Assembly (NCBI GenBank): GCA_036524675.1
Contig: DATDBU010000048.1
Coordinates: 5,111 to 69,110 of the forward strand
Source: DATDAW01 sp036524675
GTDB lineage: Bacteria; Verrucomicrobiota; Verrucomicrobiia; Chthoniobacterales; DASVRZ01
Direction: 5' to 3'
Length of the DNA: 64,000 nucleotides
Part shown: piece by piece, positions 52,462 to 60,541 of the stretch
Layout of the letters: every line of letters starts with the position of its first letter
Numbering within the stretch: the stretch's first letter is position 1
Position numbers and translations under genes: made by a program
The notes under the pieces: model-generated
The model's database searches: none
Told to the model about the DNA's origin: nothing
The model's input: only the letters and a program-made list of their open reading frames with translations

Positions 52462-52962
52462 CTACGAGAGAACGCCTGTCCGGAGTGGCTTCTCGCGAAA
52501 GCGATTCGCAGCGAGCGTTCCGAGAAAGATGAAAATGATCAACAGGCTCAGTTGCGCGATTTTGAACGGCCCTTCCGTCTGAGTCGGAGCCAGCAATTTG
52601 AGCGCAGGTATTTTCGTAAACGACTGCACCACACCCACGAAGACGTTCAGATACAGCGCCATTGTCGCTGTAATCACATACGTCCTGCGCCAGCCGCCTT
52701 TGAGATGGCGCCCATGGAGCGCATAGAGCGCGATCGCCAGCACCGTTAGTGACACGATGCCCACGCCTTGGGACGGCATGAAATGTTTCACCGGAAACAA
52801 GAAACCCGTGATGCTAGTCAGCACTGTGGTGCTGAGAAAGGCCGTATTCCAGTCGCGAAGGAGTTTCGCGTTAACCACCAAGCCGTAGAGGACAACGAAG
52901 CCAGCGATAATTCCGACAAGACTGATAAGAACGTGAACAAGCGTAAATGCGGTCAGGATCAT
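52462..52962 (-). CDS. Four-TM membrane protein upstream of the RND operon
   Basis: 166 aa with four predicted membrane segments: LVHVLISLVGIIAGFVVLYG, TAFLSTTVLTSITGFLF, GVGIVSLTVLAIALYALHG and KIAQLSLLIIFIFLGTLAA, with YVITATMALYLNVFVGVVQS as a likely fifth. A Lys/His-rich loop (PVKHFMPS) lies on one side. I do not recognise the family. It is 19 nt upstream of the adaptor start on the same strand, so probably in the RND transcript. Confidence 0.7.
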   Translation of the reverse strand: MILTAFTLVHVLISLVGIIAGFVVLYGLVVNAKLLRDWNTAFLSTTVLTSITGFLFPVKHFMPSQGVGIVSLTVLAIALYALHGRHLKGGWRRTYVITATMALYLNVFVGVVQSFTKIPALKLLAPTQTEGPFKIAQLSLLIIFIFLGTLAANRFREKPLRTGVLS

Positions 52963-53082
52963 AAAATGTAACGGTTAGCTCAAGGAGTTTGGCTGTCGTA
53001 TTTTTCCGATGACTCAGGCAGCACCGTAATAAGGACTTTTTTCAAGATATATTGGGCTTGGGGGTGCGCCTATTTTTAAAGG

Positions 53083-53835
53083 TTAGCGTAATCCACCGCC
53101 GATGATCAGGGATTCTCCAGTAATCCAAGAGGAATCGTCCGAGGCGAGAAAGACAACCGCCATGGCAATGTCCTGCGGTTGACCGATGCGGCCAAGCGGC
53201 GTCATCGCTTCGACCTGCTTGCGGAAATCTCCGCCGATCATCCCGGCGTCCAGCGTTCCCTCGGTTTCGACCAGGCTTGGATTGATGGAATTCACCCGGA
53301 TCTTGCGCGGCCCTAGTTCTTTGGAATGCACCTTGGTCATGGAATCGATCGCGCCTTTCGTGCCCGAATATACCGACGAGCCGGGAGGAGCGAACGTGCT
53401 CACGACGGAACTCATGTGAATGATGCTGCCACCTTCGGGGCCGAAGTATTTCAGCGCCTCTTGCGTCGCCAGCAACAGGCCGAGGACATTGATGTCATAC
53501 TGCTTGTGGAAATGTTCTTCCGTGATTTTTCCGAGCGGCAAATGCTCATAGATTCCAGCGTTGTTCACGAGAATATCGACCTGCCCAAAAGCACTCTTCG
53601 TCTCTGCGAAGAGCCGCTCAATATCTGCCCTCTTCGCCACATTCCCCTGCACGGCGATGGCTCTGCCGCCTTCCGCGGTAATGGCGGCTACCACCTTATC
53701 CGCCTCTTTCTTGCTGGAGGAATAATTGACGACGACTGAAGCGCCTTCTGCGGCGAGATGTTTGGCGATAGATGCTCCGATTCCCTTCGAAGCGCCGGTA
53801 ACGACCGCCACCTTATTAACGAGTTTTTGTGACAT
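53083..53835 (-). CDS. Classical SDR oxidoreductase
   Basis: 250 aa from the ATG at 53835 (MSQKLVNKVAVVTGASKGIG). The frame continues to 54168, but that part is a shadow of the VOC gene. Visible are TGASKGIG (NAD(P) binding), VNYSSSKKEADKV with the basic pair of NADP-preferring members, ILVNNAGIYEH, catalytic Ser in IIHMSSVVS and YSGTKGAIDSM (YxxxK). VETEGTLDAGMIGGDF and SWITGESLIIGGGLR complete the fold, resembling 3-oxoacyl-ACP reductase/glucose dehydrogenase-like SDRs. It is 64 nt downstream of the VOC gene on the same strand. Confidence 0.92.
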   Translation of the reverse strand: MSQKLVNKVAVVTGASKGIGASIAKHLAAEGASVVVNYSSSKKEADKVVAAITAEGGRAIAVQGNVAKRADIERLFAETKSAFGQVDILVNNAGIYEHLPLGKITEEHFHKQYDINVLGLLLATQEALKYFGPEGGSIIHMSSVVSTFAPPGSSVYSGTKGAIDSMTKVHSKELGPRKIRVNSINPSLVETEGTLDAGMIGGDFRKQVEAMTPLGRIGQPQDIAMAVVFLASDDSSWITGESLIIGGGLR

Positions 53836-53899
53836 AGTTTTTGGTGAATTAGATTGAATACAGATATGTTCCGCAGTGAGGCGCGAAGCGCGTTCTCCT

Positions 53900-54298
53900 T
53901 TACTGCGCCCGGCCGCGCTCCTCGTGGCATACCGCCTCGATATTATGTCCATCCGGGTCCAGGACGAAGCCGCCGTAGTATCCGGCATGATATTCGGGAC
54001 AAAGCGCAGGAGCGCCATTGTCCCGGCCACCCGAGGCCATCGCCGCCTTGTAGAATTCATCGGCCTGCGACCGGTCAGTGGCCACGAATGCCACGTGAAT
54101 GGCGACGGTTCTGGTTGTTTCCTTCCTAAGAATGAAGTCGCACTTGGAGGCGGCACTAAATCCGGCAATCGCTAACTCGCCGGTCGAATCGGAGAAGTCT
54201 TCGAACGCGAGTGTGTATCCCAATGGCGCGAGCGCCGCCTTATAAAAAGCTTTGCTCGCCTCGACATCGCTAACCGGAAGGACGAAGTGATCTATCAT
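53900..54298 (-). CDS. VOC (glyoxalase/bleomycin-resistance) family protein
   Basis: 132 aa from the ATG at 54298 (MIDHFVLPVSDVEASKAFYK). The metal-binding layout of VOC proteins is seen: His4 in IDHFVLPV, His in AIHVAFVA, and Glu in DPDGHNIEAVCHE, with GGFVLDPDGHNIEA the standard end. The glyoxalase-like fold often detoxifies methylglyoxal or binds a drug. It lies 36 nt after the chloroperoxidase-like hydrolase gene, part of the redox gene run. Confidence 0.87.
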   Translation of the reverse strand: MIDHFVLPVSDVEASKAFYKAALAPLGYTLAFEDFSDSTGELAIAGFSAASKCDFILRKETTRTVAIHVAFVATDRSQADEFYKAAMASGGRDNGAPALCPEYHAGYYGGFVLDPDGHNIEAVCHEERGRAQ

Positions 54299-54334
54299 GG
54301 TCTCAATTGGACACCGACGAGTGGGACGCAACCC

Positions 54335-55336
54335 TTAAGACTTGATGAACTCCAGGAAATCCTCGCTCAGTTTATCCTTCTCGGTGAACGCCAGGCCGTG
54401 CGCACCGCCCGGATAGACTTTGAGTTTCGCACCCTTCACGATTTTAACGGTGCGCAGCGAGGAAATCGTGATCGGCACAATCTGATCATCATCGCCGTGG
54501 ATGAGCAGCGTCGGCACGTCGAACTTCTTAAGGTCCTCCGTGAAATCCGTCTCGGAAAAGGCCTTGATGCAGTCGTAGAGGCATTTGTGGCCGCCCATCA
54601 TCGCCTGAAGCCAGAAGGAATCTGCCGCTGCTTCGGAGACTTTGGCCGTCGGACGGTTAAATCCGAAGAACGGACCACGCGACAAGTCGCGATAAAGCTT
54701 CGACCGGTCGGCGAGCGACGCTGCGCGCAAGCCGTCGAATACGTCGATGGGCGCTCCTACAGGATTACTTTCCGACTTCAGCATCAAGGGAGGCACCGCT
54801 CCCACCAACACCGCTTTCGACACCCGCTTGGTGCCGTGTCGACCGATGTAACGCGCCACTTCGCCGCCGCCGGTGGAGTGGCCGATCATCACCGCGCTTT
54901 TCAAATCGAGGTGCTCGAATAGTTCCGCGAGGTCGTCCGCGTAAGTATCCATGTTGTTCCCGTTCCAAGGCTGGCTGGAGCGTCCGTGCCCGCGGCGATC
55001 ATGGGCGATGCAGCGGAAGCCGTGGGAAGCGAGAAAGAGCATCTGCGACTCCCAGGCATCGGATGTCAGTGGCCAGCCGTGGCTGAATGTGACGACCGGG
55101 CCGGTGCCCCAGTCTTTGTAGTAAATCTGCGTACCGTCTTTGGTGGTAATTGTGCTCATGGTTTTGGTGTGTTTGTTTTGCGTTGTTGAAGCTGAGTGCC
55201 TTGTTGGGTTGATCTCGGCTGAAAGGATTCCCAGCGGCAGGCTCGCGGCGGCGACGACGCCAGCGGTCGAGAGAAGGAATTGGCGTCGGGAAATCGTAGA
55301 GAGAGGAGCGCCAGGGCCTGGTGCTTGTGATTCCAT
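54335..55336 (-). CDS. Tat-exported alpha/beta hydrolase (chloroperoxidase-like)
   Basis: 333 aa from the ATG at 55336. The leader has a twin-Arg motif (SRRQFLLSTAGVVAAASL), so it is likely exported folded. The catalytic domain has the serine elbow VMIGHSTGGGEVARYI, acid in LLIHGDDDQIVP and His in YPGGAHGLAFTEKD; SHGWPLTSDAW forms the oxyanion site, and GHGRSSQPW is typical of the non-heme chloroperoxidase/esterase group. A second Met (MSTITTKDG) marks the usual start of leaderless relatives. It lies 7 nt after the Old Yellow Enzyme gene. Confidence 0.88.
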   Translation of the reverse strand: MESQAPGPGAPLSTISRRQFLLSTAGVVAAASLPLGILSAEINPTRHSASTTQNKHTKTMSTITTKDGTQIYYKDWGTGPVVTFSHGWPLTSDAWESQMLFLASHGFRCIAHDRRGHGRSSQPWNGNNMDTYADDLAELFEHLDLKSAVMIGHSTGGGEVARYIGRHGTKRVSKAVLVGAVPPLMLKSESNPVGAPIDVFDGLRAASLADRSKLYRDLSRGPFFGFNRPTAKVSEAAADSFWLQAMMGGHKCLYDCIKAFSETDFTEDLKKFDVPTLLIHGDDDQIVPITISSLRTVKIVKGAKLKVYPGGAHGLAFTEKDKLSEDFLEFIKS

Positions 55337-55343
55337 GGCCGGA

Positions 55344-56501
55344 TCAGGAGATTGCCGTCGCGACGGGCGTTGTTTGTGGCACGACTGAAACAGAGCTCTC
55401 CGCCAGCGTCGGATAGTCCGTGTAGCCATGGTCTCCGCCGCCATAGAAAGTCGGGCGGTCGTATTTGTTGAGAGAGGATTTGCCTTTGATTCGCTCATAC
55501 AGATCAGGATTCGCGATATAGAAGCGGCCAAAGGCCACCGCATCCGCATTACCTTTTTCGATAGCCTCGGCGGCGCTTTCCGGGGTGTAACCGCCCGCGG
55601 AAATCATCGGTCCATCGAAAGCACTGCGAAAAATCTCGGCGTTGTAGGCAAATTTCTCAGTCGGATCTTCGGCCAGACTGACTCCCGAAGCTCTGGCTTC
55701 AATGAGATGCAAGTAAGCCAGGCCGCGCTTGCCGAGTTCCCCGATGACAAACTTGTAGAGCGTGATCGGGTCGGAATCGACCATATCGCCGAAGGTGCCA
55801 TAGGGCGACAGACGCACGCCCAGCCGGTCTTTGCCGATCGCGTCCACTATCGAATCGACTACTTCGAGCAATAGCCGAGCCCGATTTTCCAACGATCCAC
55901 CGTATCCGTCTGTCCGTTTGTTGCTTCCATCGTGGAGGAACTGATCCAACAGGTAGCCATTCGCTCCGTGAATCTCGACGGCATCAAATCCAGCTTCCCT
56001 CGAATTGAGAGCGGCCTGCCGGAAGGATTCGACGATGCCCGGGATCTCATCCGTCTCAAGTGCTCTCGGCGTCTCGAAGGGAACCAACTGGAAGTCCGGA
56101 GTAAATGCTTGCCCGAAGGCTGAAATGATCGCCGTGGGTGCCACTGGAACCGAGCGGTCCGGCATGTATGCCGAATGCGACATCCGTCCGTTGTGCACGA
56201 TCTGCTGCACGATACGGCCGCCGCGTGCGTGAACGGCATTCGTTACAAGTTTCCATCCCGCGATCTGCTCCGCGGAAAAGATGCCAGGCACATTGGGATA
56301 TCCGACACCTTGCTGACTAACGCAGGTCGCTTCTGTGATGATCATAGCCGCTGCGACGCGCTGCCCATAATAGGTCGCGTTCATCGCCGTGGGAACACCG
56401 CCGGCACCGGCGCGCATTCGCGTCAATGGAGCCATAACGATCCGATGCGGCAGTTCAAGCGCGCCGAGGCGCAATGGAGTGAAGAGAGATTTGAGGTTCA
56501 T
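55344..56501 (-). CDS. Old Yellow Enzyme family ene-reductase
   Basis: 385 aa. A TIM-barrel FMN flavoprotein of the NemA/OYE type: start FTPLRLGALELPHRIVMAPL, TRMRAG, the active-site VHNGRMSHSAY, FDAVEIHGANGYLLDQFL (HGAN pair), SNKRTDGYGGSLENR, and the FMN-binding AVAFGRFYIANPDL with ISAGGYTPESAAE. It reduces activated alkenes or nitro compounds with NAD(P)H, a role in electrophile detoxification. It is followed after 7 nt by the Tat-exported hydrolase; its upstream neighbour ends 55 nt away. Confidence 0.95.
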   Translation of the reverse strand: MNLKSLFTPLRLGALELPHRIVMAPLTRMRAGAGGVPTAMNATYYGQRVAAAMIITEATCVSQQGVGYPNVPGIFSAEQIAGWKLVTNAVHARGGRIVQQIVHNGRMSHSAYMPDRSVPVAPTAIISAFGQAFTPDFQLVPFETPRALETDEIPGIVESFRQAALNSREAGFDAVEIHGANGYLLDQFLHDGSNKRTDGYGGSLENRARLLLEVVDSIVDAIGKDRLGVRLSPYGTFGDMVDSDPITLYKFVIGELGKRGLAYLHLIEARASGVSLAEDPTEKFAYNAEIFRSAFDGPMISAGGYTPESAAEAIEKGNADAVAFGRFYIANPDLYERIKGKSSLNKYDRPTFYGGGDHGYTDYPTLAESSVSVVPQTTPVATAIS

Positions 56502-56556
56502 TGTTTTTGTGGTTTGAAGGCGGGTTCGGAGGCAGCCACCGGTTTGTTGTTAGTGG

Positions 56557-57273
56557 TTAGCTGAAAGAAACTTCTCCCATATCGATGGCGACCAGGAGAG
56601 GCTCCGGCACGGCGACATGGTCGCCCTCATAGGCATAAATGCGTCGGGTGGTCGGCACGACGATCCCATTCACCGTCCGGTAATTCGTTGCGTAGTTGGC
56701 GCCCGGTGCGCCTCCTAAAATATCGACGGTGTAGTCATGCCGCCGGAGCAATCCATCTGGACCAAAATAGGAGATTTGTTCCCGCGTATGACTCGCGATG
56801 CCTGACGGGAAGATCACTTTCAATCGCCGCCACGTTTCATCGTTTTCCTTCCACGGGGAAAGTTCCTCCACCTCGAAGCCCGGATACGTATAAAGAAATG
56901 GAGTCGTCAGGTAAGTCCACAACGCTTCGCCGCTGAAATAGGCGACATGGACGTCGTCCCAGGGAGTCTCGCGGACATGACCACCAAAGGAGCGCATCGG
57001 ATGCTCCACGACGGATGCGTTTGGATTTCCGTCTTTTTCGATCGAGATACGATCCGGTTTGAAGAACGTTGTTCTTCCTTCCCTCGGGATCCGCATCTTC
57101 AACTCTTCTACTTTGAGAGCGGCTTCGATTTCGACTTCCTTGAGCACGTCGGGACGGCCCTTCACATACCAAATGCCTCCCGTGATGGATGCATTCAGTT
57201 TCACGATGTGGAGATCATTCCATCGTTCGAGACCGCCATGGGCGGCAACAGCTATTTCTAGAAGTGTTGGCAT
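56557..57273 (-). CDS. LolA-like-fold hypothetical protein
   Basis: A 238-aa protein without signal peptide. The first lines (LEIAVAAHGGLERWNDLHIV, LNASITGGIWYVKGRPDVL) and beta-strand alternation through RTTFFKPDRISIEKDGN and DGLLRRHDYTVDILGGAPG suggest an antiparallel beta-sheet protein of LolA/outer-membrane-carrier type often seen beside reductase genes. I cannot name it. It lies 55 nt upstream of the Old Yellow Enzyme on the same strand. Confidence 0.72.
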   Translation of the reverse strand: MPTLLEIAVAAHGGLERWNDLHIVKLNASITGGIWYVKGRPDVLKEVEIEAALKVEELKMRIPREGRTTFFKPDRISIEKDGNPNASVVEHPMRSFGGHVRETPWDDVHVAYFSGEALWTYLTTPFLYTYPGFEVEELSPWKENDETWRRLKVIFPSGIASHTREQISYFGPDGLLRRHDYTVDILGGAPGANYATNYRTVNGIVVPTTRRIYAYEGDHVAVPEPLLVAIDMGEVSFS

Positions 57274-57336
57274 AAGAATGTGAGTTGGTGGAGTGATTCC
57301 TCGCCTTTCCGCACAGCGTGTTGTGGTGGACCTCCA

Positions 57337-58536
57337 TCAGCCGTGAGTGTGCAGCGCCACCAAGCCCGGCGGCTTGATGTGAGTGCTCCTCATTCGCTGG
57401 GAATAGATGAGCGCGACCAAAGCGAAGCTGGTTAGGCCGATGGAGCATCCCAAGACAGCGGCAAATCCGAGCGCCGGGTAGGCAACTCCCCCCAGTGAGG
57501 ATCCGAATGCCAGTCCCAGGAAAAGACAGGACGAGTTCAGGGCCAAAGCGATGCCCCGGAAATCAGGTTCCAATTCGACAATTCGGCGCTGTTGCGACGG
57601 CCACACGATATCGACCATGACCGGCCAAATCGACAGAACCACAAACAGCACGCCGACGGAAATCGGCAGGACAAGAAGCACGGTGAACCCCCCGGTCAGG
57701 ACCAGCATCGCGATCGTCAATAGTCTTTCTGCCGAATAGGAGGTGGCGGCTTGCCTGACGATGAGATTTCCGGCCAGGCCCGCGATCCCGTAGATCGCAA
57801 GCGCAGTGGTAATCAGCTTCGGTCCTGCGCCGTAGTGGTCGCGCAGGATTGGGGCGATCATGGTGTAGGTGACAAAGACTCCCGCCGTCAGGAAGAAGAT
57901 CACGGAGAGGCCGCTGATCGTGGCGGGCCGGCGGATGAGGGCGAGCAATTGGGTGCGACTGAGTGGAATGCCGCTCGAATCCTCACGGACATAAACGGCG
58001 ATCAACCCGGCCGAGAGAACCGTTAGGACGCCGATCAGCAGGAAAAGCCAGCGCACTCCCACCGCGTTGCTCATCCAGGTCGATGCCGGCACCCCGAGCA
58101 CCGAGGCCACAGACATCCCCATCACCACCGTCGCCAGAGCCCGCCCTTGCAACGCGGGCGGGACGATCGTCGATCCCAGAGCCAAAACGACGGGACTCGT
58201 GAGCGCCGCCCCGAGCCCCATGACAAACCGCGCGGCAAACAGGATCGGCTGATTCGGAGACAGGGCGAGACCGATCGAACCTGCCGCCATCACAGACAGC
58301 CCGATCAGGATCTGTCGGCGACGCGGCCAATGACCGACTAACATCTGCAAGATCGGAGCAAACAATCCGAGGACCGCAGAGAACGTCGCCACAAGAAGCG
58401 CCGTCGAAGTTCGGGATAACCCCCAAAGCCGTTCCACGGACTCAAAAGCCCCTACGACGCAAAGGGAACTCGTGCCCAGCATGAAGAAGGCAAATCCCAA
58501 TAACGTCAGTGTTAGTGATGTCGTTTTATCGAACAT
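57337..58536 (-). CDS. MFS transporter, 12-TM exporter type
   Basis: 399 aa from the ATG at 58536 (MFDKTTSLTLTLLGFAFFML); the frame to 58647 is not protein-like. Twelve hydrophobic segments, a LVGHWPRRRQILIGLS loop (the G-x-x-x-D/RxGRR-type MFS motif), and the ALTSPVVLALGSTIVPPALQ region fit a sugar- or drug-efflux MFS of the AraJ/Cmr type. The C-terminal half mirrors the first. It lies 63 nt upstream of the LolA-like gene. Substrate unknown; co-transcription with the redox genes suggests export of a reactive product. Confidence 0.9.
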   Translation of the reverse strand: MFDKTTSLTLTLLGFAFFMLGTSSLCVVGAFESVERLWGLSRTSTALLVATFSAVLGLFAPILQMLVGHWPRRRQILIGLSVMAAGSIGLALSPNQPILFAARFVMGLGAALTSPVVLALGSTIVPPALQGRALATVVMGMSVASVLGVPASTWMSNAVGVRWLFLLIGVLTVLSAGLIAVYVREDSSGIPLSRTQLLALIRRPATISGLSVIFFLTAGVFVTYTMIAPILRDHYGAGPKLITTALAIYGIAGLAGNLIVRQAATSYSAERLLTIAMLVLTGGFTVLLVLPISVGVLFVVLSIWPVMVDIVWPSQQRRIVELEPDFRGIALALNSSCLFLGLAFGSSLGGVAYPALGFAAVLGCSIGLTSFALVALIYSQRMRSTHIKPPGLVALHTHG

Positions 58537-58653
58537 GGAAACAAGTGGGTGGCTTTTTTTGGCCGATATTTCATCCAGCAGGGCTGGATGAGATCTCCGT
58601 ACGAGGAGCCGCAGCCTTGCGACGCCTCCTGCACCGTCGGAGTTCAACGAAGC

Positions 58654-59010
58654 TCAGTGAGACAGCAGCAGATGCGACTCGTGGCCGGCTTTGTCCTCGT
58701 AGACGAAATATCCGATTGTTCCGCCGTGTGGGTTAGTGCGGACGACGAACTTCCTCTTGCAGGTGTGGCAGGTGTAATCCTGCAAGTAACTGCGGTCTTT
58801 ATCCACAATAAAGATGGTAAACGCCCCGCAGTTTCCGCACGAGATAGCGACTCTCTCTCCCGGCTTGATCCCCTCAGCCTGTTTCTTGGTCTTGACCGAG
58901 AGGTAAGTTTCATGCCCACCGCGTCCGCCTTGCGCGGAGGCGCTGACGACAATGGTGAAGAACGCGGCAACAAGAGCCAGAGTGAAGTGTTTGATGGCGT
59001 TTGATTTCAT
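58654..59010 (-). CDS. Small exported zinc-ribbon protein
   Basis: 118 aa with an N-terminal Sec signal (MKSNAIKHFTLALVAAFFTI; likely cleavage after SASA). The mature part has two Cys pairs, CGNC and CHTC, 21 residues apart (AISCGNCGAF, DYTCHTCKRKF), a zinc-ribbon or disulfide layout unusual for a secreted protein. A GRGGHETYLSVKTKK stretch precedes them and ESHLLLSH ends the protein. Family unknown. It lies 117 nt upstream of the MFS gene start on the same strand. Confidence 0.7.
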   Translation of the reverse strand: MKSNAIKHFTLALVAAFFTIVVSASAQGGRGGHETYLSVKTKKQAEGIKPGERVAISCGNCGAFTIFIVDKDRSYLQDYTCHTCKRKFVVRTNPHGGTIGYFVYEDKAGHESHLLLSH

Positions 59011-59085
59011 AGGTTGTGGCTGGTTAGTGGTGTGGTTGATGGATATTAGTGCGGCGCCGGTTGACTCGAAGTTCAGATTGAAAAT

Positions 59086-59589
59086 TTACGTTTTCGCAGC
59101 ATTCGGAATGTTCAGCTTGGGAGTTTGATTGCCTTTGTCTGAGCGGACGATAGGAAAGGTCGCGCCGAACATCGGCTGGCCGCTTTTGGATTGTTCCCGA
59201 GTTGCCTCGTCCTGGATCACGTCCCAGTGCTCAATCAGAACTCCGTCCTTCATCCGGAGGATGTCCGCGACGATCCAGTTTACTGGCAGACCAAAACCCG
59301 AGAAGCGTCCGTGCATGATTACAAACTCTCCATCGGCCACAATCAGCCCCAACTCATACCTCAGCGTAGCGGGCGAGTTTTTGACGAGATTAAAGAGGCC
59401 ATCTCGGCCGGGCGCGATATGAGCGCTGTGCTGGATATAGTGCGGAGACCAGAAACGCTCAGCGGTCTTGTAATCGCGCCTATTGAAGAGGGTGTCGAAT
59501 GCCGCGATGGCGACCGCCTTGTTAGTCTGTTCCACAGCTTCGTTGGTTACGCTCACTGGAGTGGCTGGGTGAGTATGTGTCGTGTGCAT
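59086..59589 (-). CDS. SnoaL-like (NTF2-fold) protein
   Basis: A 167-aa protein of the SnoaL/NTF2 superfamily: KAVAIAAFDTLFNRRDYKT, ERFWSPHYIQHSAHIAPGRD, MHGRFSGFGLPVNWIVADI and GVLIEHWDVIQDE are the typical conserved stretches (polyketide-cyclase-like). Members are usually small-molecule cyclases, isomerases or stress proteins of unknown ligand. It lies 75 nt upstream of the zinc-ribbon gene. Location is cytoplasmic; no signal seen. Confidence 0.85.
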   Translation of the reverse strand: MHTTHTHPATPVSVTNEAVEQTNKAVAIAAFDTLFNRRDYKTAERFWSPHYIQHSAHIAPGRDGLFNLVKNSPATLRYELGLIVADGEFVIMHGRFSGFGLPVNWIVADILRMKDGVLIEHWDVIQDEATREQSKSGQPMFGATFPIVRSDKGNQTPKLNIPNAAKT

Positions 59590-59842
59590 TTGCGCTCGTG
59601 GATCGTTGGACTCTGACTTCGTGGTAGATCATGCGCCTTGCCGCGTTGGCGCGCTATTGATCAAAAGGTCCGACCTTTGCGCGACCGAAGGAGTGTGGGA
59701 ATCCAGTCCTTTTGAAGGGGTTCCCGATGACCGATCAGGCCCGTCGTTGAGCGGGGCTTGTACCGCCTTTTCTCACACGCTCGACGCGAGGCGCTGGCAA
59801 TAATTCTGGCAGTCCGCTTCCAGCGGACGAGACGCACCTTGT

Positions 59843-60541
59843 CTAGAGCGGGATCAGTCCACGCTGGCTGGCCACGGATACAGCTTCCGTCCGACTGAGC
59901 ACATTTAGCTTCGTGAAGATGTTGCGCAGATGCCCTTTGACGGTCGTTTCGCTGATGAAAAGATTCGCTCCGATCTCCTTATTGCTCTTGCCTCGAGTGA
60001 GCAGCGTCAGGACATCCAGTTCCCGGCCGGTCAATGTTTCACCACTCATGGCGGCGGCCAGCTTGTCCACGAGCGCTTGCGGGATGCACCGCTCCCCGCG
60101 ATTCACTTTGCGAATGCACTCCACCAAATCCTCGCGCCGGGCATCCTTTAACAAATAGCCTCTGGCACCAGCTTTGATCGCCCGATAGATCTCGTTGTCG
60201 GTATCGTACGTGGTGAGCATGATGAAACTGGCTGCGGCATCCTGCCGGCGAATTTCCTCGATCACGCCGACGCCATCGAGCTTGGGCATCCGCAGGTCGA
60301 GCAGCGTCACGGCCGGGCGATGCTTTCGCCACAACTCCACCGCCTCCCGTCCATCAGGCGCTTCGGCGACGACGACCATGTCGGGTTGCATCCCGATGAT
60401 CGAAGACAGCCCCGCCAGAACCATCGTGTGGTCATCGGCGACAAGGACTCGAATCTTGTCGCCAGATGGACTTACCCCTTTCTCGTCGGACTTCATGGAA
60501 ATAAATGCGTTCGCGTAGCGTGCTTTGGACGGGCGACTCAT
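59843..60541 (-). CDS. NarL/FixJ-type response regulator
   Basis: 232 aa. Receiver domain (~residues 30-145): acidic pocket in VLVADDHTMVLAGL, phospho-acceptor Asp82 in LLDLRMPKLDG, Thr in IMLTTYD, Lys in YLLKDARRE. LuxR-type HTH at ~165-215 (LTGRELDVLTLLTRGKSNKE, ISETTVKGHLRNIFTKLNV). Its ATG overlaps the kinase stop as ATGA, so 60541 is preferred over the start 15 codons later. It is the partner of the kinase at 60538-62649. The stretch below it (59590-59842) contains a small hairpin (GTCCGCT, 3-nt loop, AGCGGAC) and no gene. Confidence 0.94.
   Translation of the reverse strand: MSRPSKARYANAFISMKSDEKGVSPSGDKIRVLVADDHTMVLAGLSSIIGMQPDMVVVAEAPDGREAVELWRKHRPAVTLLDLRMPKLDGVGVIEEIRRQDAAASFIMLTTYDTDNEIYRAIKAGARGYLLKDARREDLVECIRKVNRGERCIPQALVDKLAAAMSGETLTGRELDVLTLLTRGKSNKEIGANLFISETTVKGHLRNIFTKLNVLSRTEAVSVASQRGLIPL

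Noticed and set aside
53836..54168. N-terminal extension of the SDR at 53083
   Set aside because: Coincides with the VOC gene on the same strand in another frame and does not look like protein.
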